Part shown: positions 7,056 to 14,632 of the stretch, in pieces | Layout of the letters: every line of letters starts with the position of its first letter | Numbering within the stretch: the stretch's first letter is position 1 | Assembly: GCA_016302165.1 (NCBI GenBank) | Contig: JAEDOD010000024.1 | Span: forward strand, 1 to 19,764 | Direction of reading: 5' to 3' | DNA from: Sphaerochaetaceae bacterium | GTDB lineage: Bacteria; Spirochaetota; Spirochaetia; Sphaerochaetales; Sphaerochaetaceae | DNA: 19,764 nucleotides | Notes under the pieces: model-generated | What the model was told of the DNA's origin: nothing | The model's input: the letters and a program-made list of their open reading frames with translations, nothing else | The model's database searches: none | Position numbers and translations under genes: made by a program

Positions 7056-7910
7056 ATGAAAAGACTCATAACAATTCTAGTTGCAGTAATGTTATCTCTC
7101 TCCTCACTCATGGCTCAGGGAGCTACAGAGGAGAAGGCCGTAAAGATCAATGTCATCAGCAGAGAGGAAGGTAGCGGAACAAGAGGCGCCTTCGTGGAGC
7201 TTACAGGAGTAGAGGAGAAGGTTGACGGAGTAAAGGTTGACCAGACAACTCTGGATGCAGAAATCGCTTCTTCAACTTCCGTAGTCATCACAACTGTCGC
7301 CGGTGACAAGAGTGCTATCGGATATATTTCACTGGGTTCCCTCAATGACACAGTCAAGGCCATCGAAGTGGATGGAACTTACCCTACTGTTGATACAGTC
7401 AAGAGCGGAGAATACAAGATTGCAAGACCATTCGTAGTTGCATATATGTCTCTCTCAGATGTTGCTGAAGACTTCCTCTCCTTCGTAATGAGCAAGAGCG
7501 GTCAGGACATCATCCAGGGCAAGGGCTACATTAGGGTCAATGAGACTGAAGAAGGCTACTCTGCTTCCATGAAGAGCGGTACACTTACAATCAGCGGCTC
7601 CTCCTCCGTCTACCCTGTAATGGAAAAGCTCACAGAAGCATATTCAGCACTGAACCCAGATGTGAAGATTACACTCATGCAGTCTGACTCCACAACAGGT
7701 GTCAACGACGCAATCTCTGGAAAGAGCGACCTTGGCCTTTCCTCAAGAGAGCTTAAGGACAGCGAAAAGGAGAAGGGCCTTACCCCACAGGTTATCGCTC
7801 TTGACGGTATCGCAGTCATCGTAAACAAGGAGAACAGCGTAAACGGTCTGTCCACTGAAACGATCAAAGACATCTACAAGGGTAACATCACCACTTGGGA
7901 AGGCCTCTGA
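7056..7910 (+). CDS. pstS: Circularly permuted phosphate-binding protein PstS
   Basis: This 284-residue secreted protein captures phosphate for the PstCAB importer. The ATG at 7056 is chosen because GGAG lies nine bases upstream and a signal peptide begins there (K-R, hydrophobic run, cleavage near M-A-Q-G-A, no lipobox cysteine). The halves are swapped. Residues about 31-160 (V-I-S-R-E-E-G-S-G-T-R, then I-G-Y-I-S-L-G-S-L, D-G-T-Y-P-T-V and G-K-G-Y-I) match the normal C-terminal part of PstS. Residues about 175-284 (T-I-S-G-S-S-S-V-Y-P, S-D-S-T-T-G-V, S-D-L-G-L-S-S-R-E-L-K, I-A-L-D-G-I-A-V-I-V-N, I-T-T-W-E-G-L) match the normal N-terminal part. Each half is complete and total length is normal, so no duplication remains. 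The TGA overlaps the pstC ATG by one base. Function as a phosphate binder is inferred from retained ligand motifs and from the operon. Confidence 0.92.
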   Translation: MKRLITILVAVMLSLSSLMAQGATEEKAVKINVISREEGSGTRGAFVELTGVEEKVDGVKVDQTTLDAEIASSTSVVITTVAGDKSAIGYISLGSLNDTVKAIEVDGTYPTVDTVKSGEYKIARPFVVAYMSLSDVAEDFLSFVMSKSGQDIIQGKGYIRVNETEEGYSASMKSGTLTISGSSSVYPVMEKLTEAYSALNPDVKITLMQSDSTTGVNDAISGKSDLGLSSRELKDSEKEKGLTPQVIALDGIAVIVNKENSVNGLSTETIKDIYKGNITTWEGL

Positions 7911-8749
7911 TGAAGAAGGAAAGACTATTTAAGGTCATATTTGCCACCTCCGCACTATTTTCGGTGGTGGCTGTTGGCGTAATATCCATCTTCCTTTTTG
8001 CTTCCGCAATCCCTACGATTGCTGAAATCGGTCCCTTGAAGTTCCTTCTAGGAACCACATGGAAGCCGGGAAGTAATCTATATGGCATATTGCCGATGAT
8101 CCTGGGATCCATTGTGGTGACACTGATTTCAATCATCATTGGAGTGCCATTGGGCATAGCCACAGCCCTATACCTGACATTCTTCGCTTCCAATAAGGTG
8201 AAGAAGGTGATGAACCCTTCAGTTGAACTTCTGGCAGGAATCCCTTCCGTAGTCTACGGCTTCTTCGGCCTTATGGTACTGGTTCCAATCATGAGGACAG
8301 TTACAGGAAACGGTAAAAGCATCCTTACAGCATCGATCCTTCTTTCTGTAATGATTCTTCCTACCATCGTCACTGTATCCCAGAGCTCCCTTAACGCTTT
8401 GGATCCAGCCCTTCTGGAAGGGGCCCTGGCTCTTGGAGACTCCAAGGAAAGGGCTGTGCTGAGAGTGATGATGCCTGCAGCATCCTCTGGAATCATGTCT
8501 TCTGTAGTACTGGGAATCGGAAGAAGCATCGGTGAGACCATGGCTGTGGTTATGGTTGCAGGAAACCAGCCCAGAATCCCATCATCTCTCCTGGAAGGAG
8601 CAAGGACCATGACAGCAAACATCGTCCTGGAAATGGGATATGCAGCAGATCTCCACAGGGAGGCCCTTCTGGCCACAGGAGCTGTGCTCTTTGTGTTCAT
8701 CCTTCTGATCAACCTCTCATTCTCCCTTATCAGGAGGAAGAAAAAATGA
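7910..8749 (+). CDS. pstC: PstC, phosphate ABC transporter permease
   Basis: PstC is one of the two inner-membrane permease subunits that pass phosphate from PstS into the cytoplasm. The 279-residue protein starts at the ATG at 7910, which overlaps the pstS stop by one base and has GGGAAGG upstream; an in-frame GTG at 7895 lies inside pstS and is less likely. A first membrane helix spans about 8-33, followed by a periplasmic loop and a core of further helices from about 58. The A-G-I-P-S-V-V-Y-G-F-F-G motif (109-120) is characteristic of Pst permeases, and the EAA-type loop E-G-A-L-A-L-G at 170-176 contacts PstB. G-R-S-I-G-E-T-M-A-V (204-213) is also typical. Nothing appears truncated. Its order between pstS and pstA is the standard one. 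Confidence 0.95.
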   Translation: MKKERLFKVIFATSALFSVVAVGVISIFLFASAIPTIAEIGPLKFLLGTTWKPGSNLYGILPMILGSIVVTLISIIIGVPLGIATALYLTFFASNKVKKVMNPSVELLAGIPSVVYGFFGLMVLVPIMRTVTGNGKSILTASILLSVMILPTIVTVSQSSLNALDPALLEGALALGDSKERAVLRVMMPAASSGIMSSVVLGIGRSIGETMAVVMVAGNQPRIPSSLLEGARTMTANIVLEMGYAADLHREALLATGAVLFVFILLINLSFSLIRRKKK

Positions 8750-9561
8750 ACTCATCCAAGGTAATTTCAATTATTTTGAAGGTATCTGCATTCATTGTCA
8801 TGTTGATTCTGGTGGCTATCATCGGTTATGTGATGATCCTTGGTATTCCACAGCTTAAGCTGTCACTTTTCCAGTGGAAATACACTTCAGACAATGTTTC
8901 CATGCTTCCTTCCATCATAAATACCATATTGATGGTGGTGTTTTCCCTTTTGATTGCTGTTCCCCTTGGCCTTGGTGCCGCAATCTTCCTTACCCAGTAC
9001 AAGAGGGAAGGAAAGATTGTGAAGCTTATCAGAATGACCAGCGAAACCCTTTCAGGTATTCCATCCATTGTATATGGCCTTTTCGGAAATATATTCTTCG
9101 CCACTTTCTGTGGCTTTGGTTATTCCCTTCTTTCCGGTGCCCTTACAATGTCTATCATGGTTCTGCCTCTTATTCTAAGAACCAGCGAAGAAGCACTTCT
9201 TGCCGTACCTGACGCTCTGGCAGAGGGCTCCCTTGCCCTGGGAGCAGGAAAGATCAGGACAATTTCAGCTGTCCTCCTTCCTTCCGCAATGCCTGGAATC
9301 GTTTCAGGAGTAATTCTTGGTATGGGAAGAATACTTGGAGAAAGTGCAGCCTTGATCTATACGGCAGGAACAGCTGCAACGATGGCCAGTGGATTACTGT
9401 CTCAGGCACGTACCCTTTCGGTTCATATGTATGCACTTACCTCAGAAGGTCTCCACATGGAGGAGGCCAGGGCTGTAGCTGCAGTCCTGATGGTTCTGGT
9501 GCTTATCGTAAACTTCATTTCCAGAAAGATCGGAAAGAAGGCAGGAGGAAAAAATGAGTGA
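8746..9561 (+). CDS. pstA: PstA, phosphate ABC transporter permease
   Basis: PstA is the second permease subunit of the phosphate importer. The 271-residue protein starts with an ATG that overlaps the pstC stop by four bases (ATGA). A first membrane helix spans about 7-33; the transport core begins near 55, with T-L-S-G-I-P-S-I-V-Y-G-L-F-G at 101-114 and the EAA-type coupling loop E-G-S-L-A-L-G at 160-166. G-M-G-R-I-L-G-E-S-A-A (192-202) is the matching signature to that in PstC. Both permeases share the I-P-S-(V/I)-V-Y-G element, as expected of a heterodimer from an old duplication. It ends with an eight-base overlap into pstB, so coupling runs through the whole operon. Confidence 0.95.
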   Translation: MNSSKVISIILKVSAFIVMLILVAIIGYVMILGIPQLKLSLFQWKYTSDNVSMLPSIINTILMVVFSLLIAVPLGLGAAIFLTQYKREGKIVKLIRMTSETLSGIPSIVYGLFGNIFFATFCGFGYSLLSGALTMSIMVLPLILRTSEEALLAVPDALAEGSLALGAGKIRTISAVLLPSAMPGIVSGVILGMGRILGESAALIYTAGTAATMASGLLSQARTLSVHMYALTSEGLHMEEARAVAAVLMVLVLIVNFISRKIGKKAGGKNE

Positions 9562-10309
9562 GAAGATAAAGGTTGAGAATCTTCATCTCTACTATGGAGA
9601 GAAGGAAGCCCTGAAAGGCATAGACCTTTCTGTAAAGGAAAACATGATCATGTCGTTCATCGGGCCTTCCGGCTGCGGAAAGAGCACATTCCTCAGATGT
9701 CTCAACCGTATGAATGACCTGATTCCAACCTGCCGTATTGAAGGAAAGGTCTACTACGGCGGTGAAGATATCTATGCTGATAAATATGATGTGGCCAGAC
9801 TGAGAAAGAATGTGGGAATGGTGTTCCAGAAGCCGAATCCCTTTCCATTCTCAATCTTCGACAACATAGCCTACGGTCCCAGGACCCATGGAATAAAGAA
9901 CAAGGTGAAGCTTAGGGAGATAGTGGAGAAGTCGCTGTGCGAAGCAGGCCTCTTTGATGAAGTCAAGGACAGGTTGAACTCTTCAGCCCTAGGTCTCAGC
10001 GGCGGCCAGATGCAGAGGCTGTGCATTGCCCGTGCCCTTAGCGTCGAGCCGGATGTACTTCTTCTGGATGAGCCAACTTCAGCCCTGGACCCTATCAGTA
10101 CAGAGAAGATTGAAGAGCTGCTGCTGAAGCTGAAGAAGGATTACACAATAGTCATAGTCACCCACAACATGCAGCAGGCACTACGTATCAGCGACATGAC
10201 AGCATTCTTCCTTCTGGGAAACATGATCGAGTGTGATGATACTACAAAGATGTTCTCCTCTCCTACAGACAAGAGGACAGAGGACTATATAACAGGGAGG
10301 TTCGGTTAA
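9554..10309 (+). CDS. pstB: PstB, phosphate ABC transporter ATPase
   Basis: PstB drives phosphate import by hydrolysing ATP at the cytoplasmic face of PstCA. The 251-residue protein has Walker A G-P-S-G-C-G-K-S-T (37-45), the Q-loop F-Q-K-P-N-P-F-P (91-98) that is diagnostic for PstB, the signature L-S-G-G-Q (148-152), Walker B V-L-L-L-D-E (168-173) and the switch histidine H204 (V-T-H-N-M). GGAGG lies six bases before the ATG, within the end of pstA. The last base of its TAA is the first base of the phoU ATG. Length and motif spacing are normal for the family. Confidence 0.97.
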   Translation: MSEKIKVENLHLYYGEKEALKGIDLSVKENMIMSFIGPSGCGKSTFLRCLNRMNDLIPTCRIEGKVYYGGEDIYADKYDVARLRKNVGMVFQKPNPFPFSIFDNIAYGPRTHGIKNKVKLREIVEKSLCEAGLFDEVKDRLNSSALGLSGGQMQRLCIARALSVEPDVLLLDEPTSALDPISTEKIEELLLKLKKDYTIVIVTHNMQQALRISDMTAFFLLGNMIECDDTTKMFSSPTDKRTEDYITGRFG

Positions 10310-10941
10310 TGAAAAGCAGAATAGACGAAGAGCTGGAAGCCATCGATCTTGGAGTTCTTGGCTTATCGGCACAGGTGGAGGAGGCTTTGGAGATCATTAC
10401 ATCCTCCTCTTCCTCAAGAAAGGATAGAATGGAGGATCTGGCCAGGGATATCGAAGACAAGTGCAAGGGCCTTGAGCTTTCATGCACTAACCTTCTTCTG
10501 CGCTTTCATCCTGTAGCCAGGGACCTGAAGAGGATTTCAGCTGTCCTTAACACTGTAAGGGACCTGTCACGTATTGGTGACAACGCACTGGATTTCTATG
10601 AGATGCAGGAATATCTCTCCACTCCATCCCTGTTTGTGGAGATAGGACTTCTGGATATGGCTGAGGAAGTGAAGAAGATGCTCTTCTCCGCTGTCTCCTC
10701 CTTCATGACCCGGGATCTGGATAAGGCAAGGCGCACAGAAGCAAATGACGATAAGGTTGACGAACTCTTTAGGGAGACTAGACGTAGACTTGTTGAATTG
10801 ATAAAGAGCGGTAGGGAAGAGGCAGAGGAGGCCATCGACCTGGTCATCGGAGCAAAGTATCTTGAAAGAATGGCTGACCATGCAGCAAACATCGCCCATT
10901 CACTAATTGAGGAAAATGGTGAAAACCTTCCCAAGGAATGA
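10309..10941 (+). CDS. phoU: PhoU, phosphate signalling protein
   Basis: PhoU is a helical metal-binding protein that links the Pst transporter to the PhoR kinase and keeps the pathway silent when phosphate is plentiful. The 210-residue product shows the two PhoU repeats: P-V-A-R-D-L-K-R-I (68-76) with R-I-G-D-N-A (88-93), and D-E-L-F-R-E (151-156) with Y-L-E-R-M-A-D-H-A-A-N-I-A (184-196). These acidic and arginine-bearing helices form the metal sites. The start overlaps pstB by one base. A 57-base gap with no clear terminator follows before the regulator gene, so read-through into phoB is likely. Confidence 0.94.
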   Translation: MKSRIDEELEAIDLGVLGLSAQVEEALEIITSSSSSRKDRMEDLARDIEDKCKGLELSCTNLLLRFHPVARDLKRISAVLNTVRDLSRIGDNALDFYEMQEYLSTPSLFVEIGLLDMAEEVKKMLFSAVSSFMTRDLDKARRTEANDDKVDELFRETRRRLVELIKSGREEAEEAIDLVIGAKYLERMADHAANIAHSLIEENGENLPKE

Positions 10942-10998
10942 AAGGAAAAGTCTGCTATGCATGTTGCACTTAAATGATGATAGGGAGAAAATCTATTT

Positions 10999-11676
10999 AT
11001 GACAGTTCTCATAGAAGATGATCCTTCAATCAGGAAGCTGGTGGAGTATTCACTTAGCTCCAATGGTATTTCCATTGTCTCCTTTCCCAGCGGAGAGGAG
11101 GCCTTCGAAAGCGACCTGAAGGATGCTGAACTTTTCATCCTAGACATTATGCTTCCTGGTATGGATGGCATGGAGATTCTTTCCAGAATCAGGAAGGATC
11201 CAACCCTTGGAAGAGTGCCTGTAATAATGCTTACCGCCAAGGACAGCGAATATGACATTGCCAAGGGACTTGATGATGGAGCTGATGACTACATTCCGAA
11301 ACCCTTCGGAATACTGGAGCTTATCAGCAGGGTGAAGGCCGCCATAAGAAGAGGCAGGATGAATGGAGAGGAGAAGAAGAAGGAGACTCTCTCCTCTGGA
11401 GACATCAACATGGATGTCACATCCCACAGGGCCTATCTCGGAGACAGGGAGATAAGTCTTACCCAAAAGGAATATGCCCTTCTGGAGTATTTCCTTACCC
11501 ATAAGGGAATCGCCCTTTCCAGGGATAAGCTTCTTACAGAGGTCTGGGGATACAACTATGTTGGAGAGACCAGGACTGTGGATGTGCACATAAGGCACCT
11601 GAGGGAGAAGCTTGGGACTGAAGGTGACAAGATTGAGACCGTAAAGGGTCTGGGCTACAGATTCAGCGGAGAATAA
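10999..11676 (+). CDS. phoB: PhoB-type response regulator (OmpR family)
   Basis: This 225-residue two-component regulator has a receiver domain with acidic pocket E6/D7/D8, phosphoacceptor D49 (I-L-D-I-M-L-P-G), T79 and K101 (P-K-P-F). A winged-helix OmpR/PhoB DNA-binding domain follows, from about residue 140 (L-T-Q-K-E-Y-A-L-L-E, then T-V-D-V-H-I-R-H-L-R). GGGAG lies eleven bases before the ATG. Its position after phoU and directly before a PhoR-like kinase (three bases apart) supports a phosphate-response role. It is the natural ligand for the 11-base repeats upstream of pstS. The family contains many paralogues, so PhoB identity rests mainly on context. Confidence 0.88.
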   Translation: MTVLIEDDPSIRKLVEYSLSSNGISIVSFPSGEEAFESDLKDAELFILDIMLPGMDGMEILSRIRKDPTLGRVPVIMLTAKDSEYDIAKGLDDGADDYIPKPFGILELISRVKAAIRRGRMNGEEKKKETLSSGDINMDVTSHRAYLGDREISLTQKEYALLEYFLTHKGIALSRDKLLTEVWGYNYVGETRTVDVHIRHLREKLGTEGDKIETVKGLGYRFSGE

Positions 11677-11679
11677 GAG

Positions 11680-13323
11680 ATGAAAAAGAGAATGGCTGCA
11701 GTGATTTCTGCAGTTGCGGCTTTGGCTATTGTTTTGACTGTCATCGTGACAGCATTCATCTATCATGGAATATATGAAGAAAGCATAAGGGCCTCCCTTG
11801 TGGAGGAGGTTGATATCCTTGCTTCCGCCTACACTCCAAATGGCGCCATACAGTCACTCTATAAGGGAAGCGGAAGACTTACCCTTATTGGCGAAGACGG
11901 AAGCGTAGAGTATGATTCCGTAGCTATTTCTGCAGAAATGGTGAACCATGGAGACAGAAAGGAAGTGAAGGAAGCTCTCGCTACAGGTCGGGGCAGTGAC
12001 CAGAGACAGAGCGATACTTTGTCTATCAAGCAGCTCTATGAAGCTGTAAGGCTTCCAGACGGGAAGGTTCTGAGACTTAGCAAGGAAGCATCCACACTTC
12101 TTGCATTCTTCTCACTTTCCGCCGGTCCTGTAATATCATTGGTCATAGTGCTTCTGATTCTTGTGGTCTTCATATCTGCAAGAGCTTCAGACTATCTGGT
12201 GGCTCCAATCAATGCCCTGGATCTGGATAACCCTGAAGATAACAGGACCTATGATGAAATATCACCTCTATTACTGAAGATTGCAAGACAGAAGAGGGAG
12301 ATGGCTGAAGAGCTCAAGGATAAGGAAAGGGCAAGAAATGAGTTCGAGTTCATTGTCTCATCCCTTTCTGAAGGCCTTGTGGTGCTCAGTCGGGATGGAA
12401 AGGTCCTTTCCTTCAACAAAAGCGCAGGAAAGCTTCTGTCATGCTCTCTGGAATTGGGTGAGCATTTCATCACACTTCTTCCTTTCTCTGAAGGAAAGGA
12501 TGCTGTCCTGTCCTCCCTTAAGGGAGAAGATGGAGAAGCTGTATTTACAGTGAAGGGTAGAGTCATAGAGCTTTCCGCCTACCATAGCGGCAGCGGGGCT
12601 GTAGTGTTGATGAGGGATATCTCCGAGAAAAGCGAGAGGGACAGGATGAGAAGGGAGTTTACAGCCAATGTGTCCCATGAGCTGAAGACTCCAATCACCA
12701 CAATCATGGGATTTTCGGAGCTGATGAAGGATTCCTCCCTTCCTTCCGATAAGGTTGTGGAGTTCTCAGCAGAGATCAATAAGGAAGCCTTAAGGCTCAA
12801 GGATACTGTAAGCGATATCATCTCCCTTTCATCCCTGGATGAAGGAAAGCTGGGAGAGAAGAAGAACATCAATCTCAGCTCCAGCGTGAAGGAGGAGGTG
12901 GATAAACTGAAGAACAAGGCCCAGCAGATGGAAGTTACTGTAAAGTGGGAAGTGGATCCTGCTCTTACTGTCAGAGGCTGGGAAAGGACTCTTTCTGAAG
13001 TGCTGTCCAATCTTCTGGATAATGCCATCCGATACAACAGAAAAGGCGGTGAAGTGTTCATTAAGGGGGAGAGGGCTGGTAAGGATGCCAAGATCACTGT
13101 CAGCGATACAGGAATTGGAATTCCAGAGGAAGCCATCTCCAGAATCTTCGAGCGCTTCTATCGTGTAGACAAGTCCCGAAGCAGGGAAAGTGGCGGCACA
13201 GGACTGGGGCTTTCCATCGTGAAAAATGGAGTGGAGCGCATGGAAGGAAGCGTCAAGGCTGAAAGCAGGCTCGGTAAAGGCACCACCTTTATAGTTAAGC
13301 TTCCCCTTGGGCGAGAGTCCTGA
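11680..13323 (+). CDS. phoR: PhoR-type sensor histidine kinase
   Basis: The 547-residue membrane kinase has a first membrane helix at about 7-28 and an extracytoplasmic sensor of about 110 residues. That sensor contains L-I-G-E-D-G-S-V-E-Y-D-S (69-80), N-H-G-D-R-K-E-V (89-96) and R-L-P-D-G-K-V-L-R-L-S (124-134), the pattern of the PAS-like sensor in Gram-positive PhoR/ResE/WalK-type kinases. A second helix at about 142-167 follows, then a linker, a cytoplasmic PAS domain (about 217-310), and HisKA with phosphorylatable H333 (V-S-H-E-L-K-T-P). The ATPase domain has an N box around N444 and N448, D-T-G-I-G (476-480), E-R-F-Y-R (491-495) and G-T-G-L-G (506-510). It should phosphorylate the preceding regulator when phosphate is low. 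The last 29 bases overlap tcdA on the opposite strand. Confidence 0.9.
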   Translation: MKKRMAAVISAVAALAIVLTVIVTAFIYHGIYEESIRASLVEEVDILASAYTPNGAIQSLYKGSGRLTLIGEDGSVEYDSVAISAEMVNHGDRKEVKEALATGRGSDQRQSDTLSIKQLYEAVRLPDGKVLRLSKEASTLLAFFSLSAGPVISLVIVLLILVVFISARASDYLVAPINALDLDNPEDNRTYDEISPLLLKIARQKREMAEELKDKERARNEFEFIVSSLSEGLVVLSRDGKVLSFNKSAGKLLSCSLELGEHFITLLPFSEGKDAVLSSLKGEDGEAVFTVKGRVIELSAYHSGSGAVVLMRDISEKSERDRMRREFTANVSHELKTPITTIMGFSELMKDSSLPSDKVVEFSAEINKEALRLKDTVSDIISLSSLDEGKLGEKKNINLSSSVKEEVDKLKNKAQQMEVTVKWEVDPALTVRGWERTLSEVLSNLLDNAIRYNRKGGEVFIKGERAGKDAKITVSDTGIGIPEEAISRIFERFYRVDKSRSRESGGTGLGLSIVKNGVERMEGSVKAESRLGKGTTFIVKLPLGRES

Positions 13324-14014
13324 TAATCTCTCCTGCCATAATCAGTCCTGAGACTGATGGAACAAAGGCAACTGAGCCTGGAGTGCTACGCCTTTTTGAG
13401 TTGTCCTCTTCCATTGTCTTTATTGGAGTAATTGGCTTTTCTGGAGACCAGACCACCTTCAATTTTTTGATGCCACGTTTTTTCAGTTCCCTTCTCATGA
13501 CTCTTGAGAGGGGATCTGTGTCTGTGGAGAAGATGTCTGAAATGCGAAATTGAGTGGGGTCAAGCTTGTTTCCTGCTCCCATGGAGGAAATAAGTGGAAT
13601 TCCCATTCTATATGCTGTCTCTGCCAGTGCCAGCTTGCCGGAGACAGTATCTATGGCATCAGCAATGTAGGAAAAGGAGGAGAAAGGGAATTCCTCTTCC
13701 TTTCCTGGAAGGAAGAAAGTGTCGTAAGTGTGTACGATGCACTCACTGTTAATGGAAAGGATTCTTTCTCTTGCGCACTCTGTCTTCTTCATTCCGATGG
13801 AAGAGGAAGTGGCGATGATCTGACGGTTGATGTTGGATGGTGAGACAGTATCGTTGTCTACAACTGTGATTTCTCCGATGCCGCTTCTGGCAAGGGCCTC
13901 AACTATATATCCTCCGACTCCTCCTACTCCGAATACAGCCACATGGGATTTTCTGAGTCTTTCCAAGGCTTCAAACCCAAGAAGAAGAGCTGTCCTGTCA
14001 AAAATACCTTCCAT
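13295..14014 (-). CDS. tcdA: TcdA, tRNA threonylcarbamoyladenosine dehydratase (E1-like)
   Basis: TcdA (CsdL) activates and cyclises t6A37 of tRNA to its cyclic form, using ATP in an E1/ThiF-type fold. The 239-residue product begins F-D-R-T-A-L-L-L-G and has the nucleotide loop G-V-G-G-V-G-G (29-35), D53 at the end of strand two, N-I-N-R-Q (61-65), K76 and A-D-A-I-D (118-122). A-G-N-K-L-D-P-T-Q (147-155) corresponds to the region conserved in TcdA but not in MoeB or ThiF. I start it at 14014, with GGAGAGG five bases upstream; in-frame ATG and GTG starts at 14032 and 14047 have poorer sites. It lacks the CxxC zinc pairs of MoeB. It converges on phoR with a 29-base overlap and appears functionally unrelated to it. 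Confidence 0.88.
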   Translation of the reverse strand: MEGIFDRTALLLGFEALERLRKSHVAVFGVGGVGGYIVEALARSGIGEITVVDNDTVSPSNINRQIIATSSSIGMKKTECARERILSINSECIVHTYDTFFLPGKEEEFPFSSFSYIADAIDTVSGKLALAETAYRMGIPLISSMGAGNKLDPTQFRISDIFSTDTDPLSRVMRRELKKRGIKKLKVVWSPEKPITPIKTMEEDNSKRRSTPGSVAFVPSVSGLIMAGEIIRTLAQGEA

Positions 14015-14137
14015 CTTAACCTCTCCGTCCATTTTCCTTTTCTTCACTGAAGTTGTCTATAACCATCTCGCTTTCGTCCATAGAGGAGTCGGCATTGGTA
14101 GAAAGGGTGGAAATAGAATGGAGTAAAGGAGTTTACT

Positions 14138-14632
14138 ATGAAGAAAACTATTTTAGTCATCATGACGCTGATTCTACTATCTTCAGCACTATATGCAGCT
14201 GTGTTCATCTCTGCCAACGACCTGGAGGAGGAGAAGCTTACAGAAACAAAGGAAATTGATGGATTTACATTTATCGCCACTCCAGATAAGCATATGACCA
14301 TAGAGTATCTTTCTGACGGCAGAGAGTCTGAAGACGGAGAAGTCTTCAACGGAAGAATAAAGCTGGAAGGAAGCGGAAAGGTTTCCCAGAGGGCGATTTC
14401 CTTTAAGGCAAGTAAGGGTGAGATCCTTACAGTGTGGTCAAACTCCTCTTCCAAGACAGAAGCAAGGACCATTGTCATAGCAGATGCTTCAGGAAACCAG
14501 GTGGGAGCCATTACAGCTCCACAAGACGGCAGCGGTATCGGAATATCGGAATTTGAGATTCCTCAGGACGGCATCTACTATCTCTGGTCCAAAAAGTCTG
14601 GAATCAACATCTACTCCATAGTATGTGAATGA
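14138..14632 (+). CDS. Small secreted beta-rich protein resembling pectate-lyase accessory domain
   Basis: The 164-residue protein has a signal peptide (K-K, hydrophobic run 4-20, cleavage near L-Y-A-A) and a single domain after it. The order F-N-G-R-I-K-L (70-76), Q-R-A-I-S-F (84-89), L-T-V-W-S-N-S-S-S (97-105), R-T-I-V-I (110-114) and Y-Y-L-W-S-K-K-S-G-I-N-I-Y (147-159) resembles the beta-sandwich module often fused to secreted bacterial pectate lyases. Its gene lies directly before a pectate lyase gene and overlaps it by four bases. I infer a pectin- or cell-surface-binding helper for that enzyme; no ligand residue can be assigned with certainty. AAGGAG lies six bases before the ATG. The short upstream region carries no clear promoter. 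Confidence 0.72.
   Translation: MKKTILVIMTLILLSSALYAAVFISANDLEEEKLTETKEIDGFTFIATPDKHMTIEYLSDGRESEDGEVFNGRIKLEGSGKVSQRAISFKASKGEILTVWSNSSSKTEARTIVIADASGNQVGAITAPQDGSGIGISEFEIPQDGIYYLWSKKSGINIYSIVCE

Noticed and set aside
7056..7130. Lipoprotein signal on PstS (and likewise on the amino-acid binding protein)
   Set aside because: There is no cysteine near the cleavage region M-A-Q-G-A-T-E (or F-A-Q-G-A-T-E), so a lipobox cannot be supported; signal peptidase I cleavage is the simpler reading.
7056..7910. A frameshifted or fused remnant of two pstS copies
   Set aside because: Each half occurs once and complete, the frame is continuous, a signal peptide leads it and the stop is coupled to pstC; permutation explains all of this better than decay.
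10596..11264. 222-residue minus-strand open frame spanning phoU and phoB
   Set aside because: It crosses two genes with clear family motifs on the plus strand, has no ribosome site of note and has a composition typical of a shadow frame.
13295..14014. MoeB or ThiF adenylyltransferase for molybdopterin or thiamine synthesis
   Set aside because: The zinc CxxC pairs of MoeB/ThiF are absent, no sulfur-carrier gene is adjacent, and the A-G-N-K-L-D-P-T-Q region fits TcdA.
14044..14511. 155-residue minus-strand frame upstream of tcdA
   Set aside because: It is antisense to the secreted small protein, whose signal peptide, ribosome site and coupling are convincing; no motif is seen in the minus frame.
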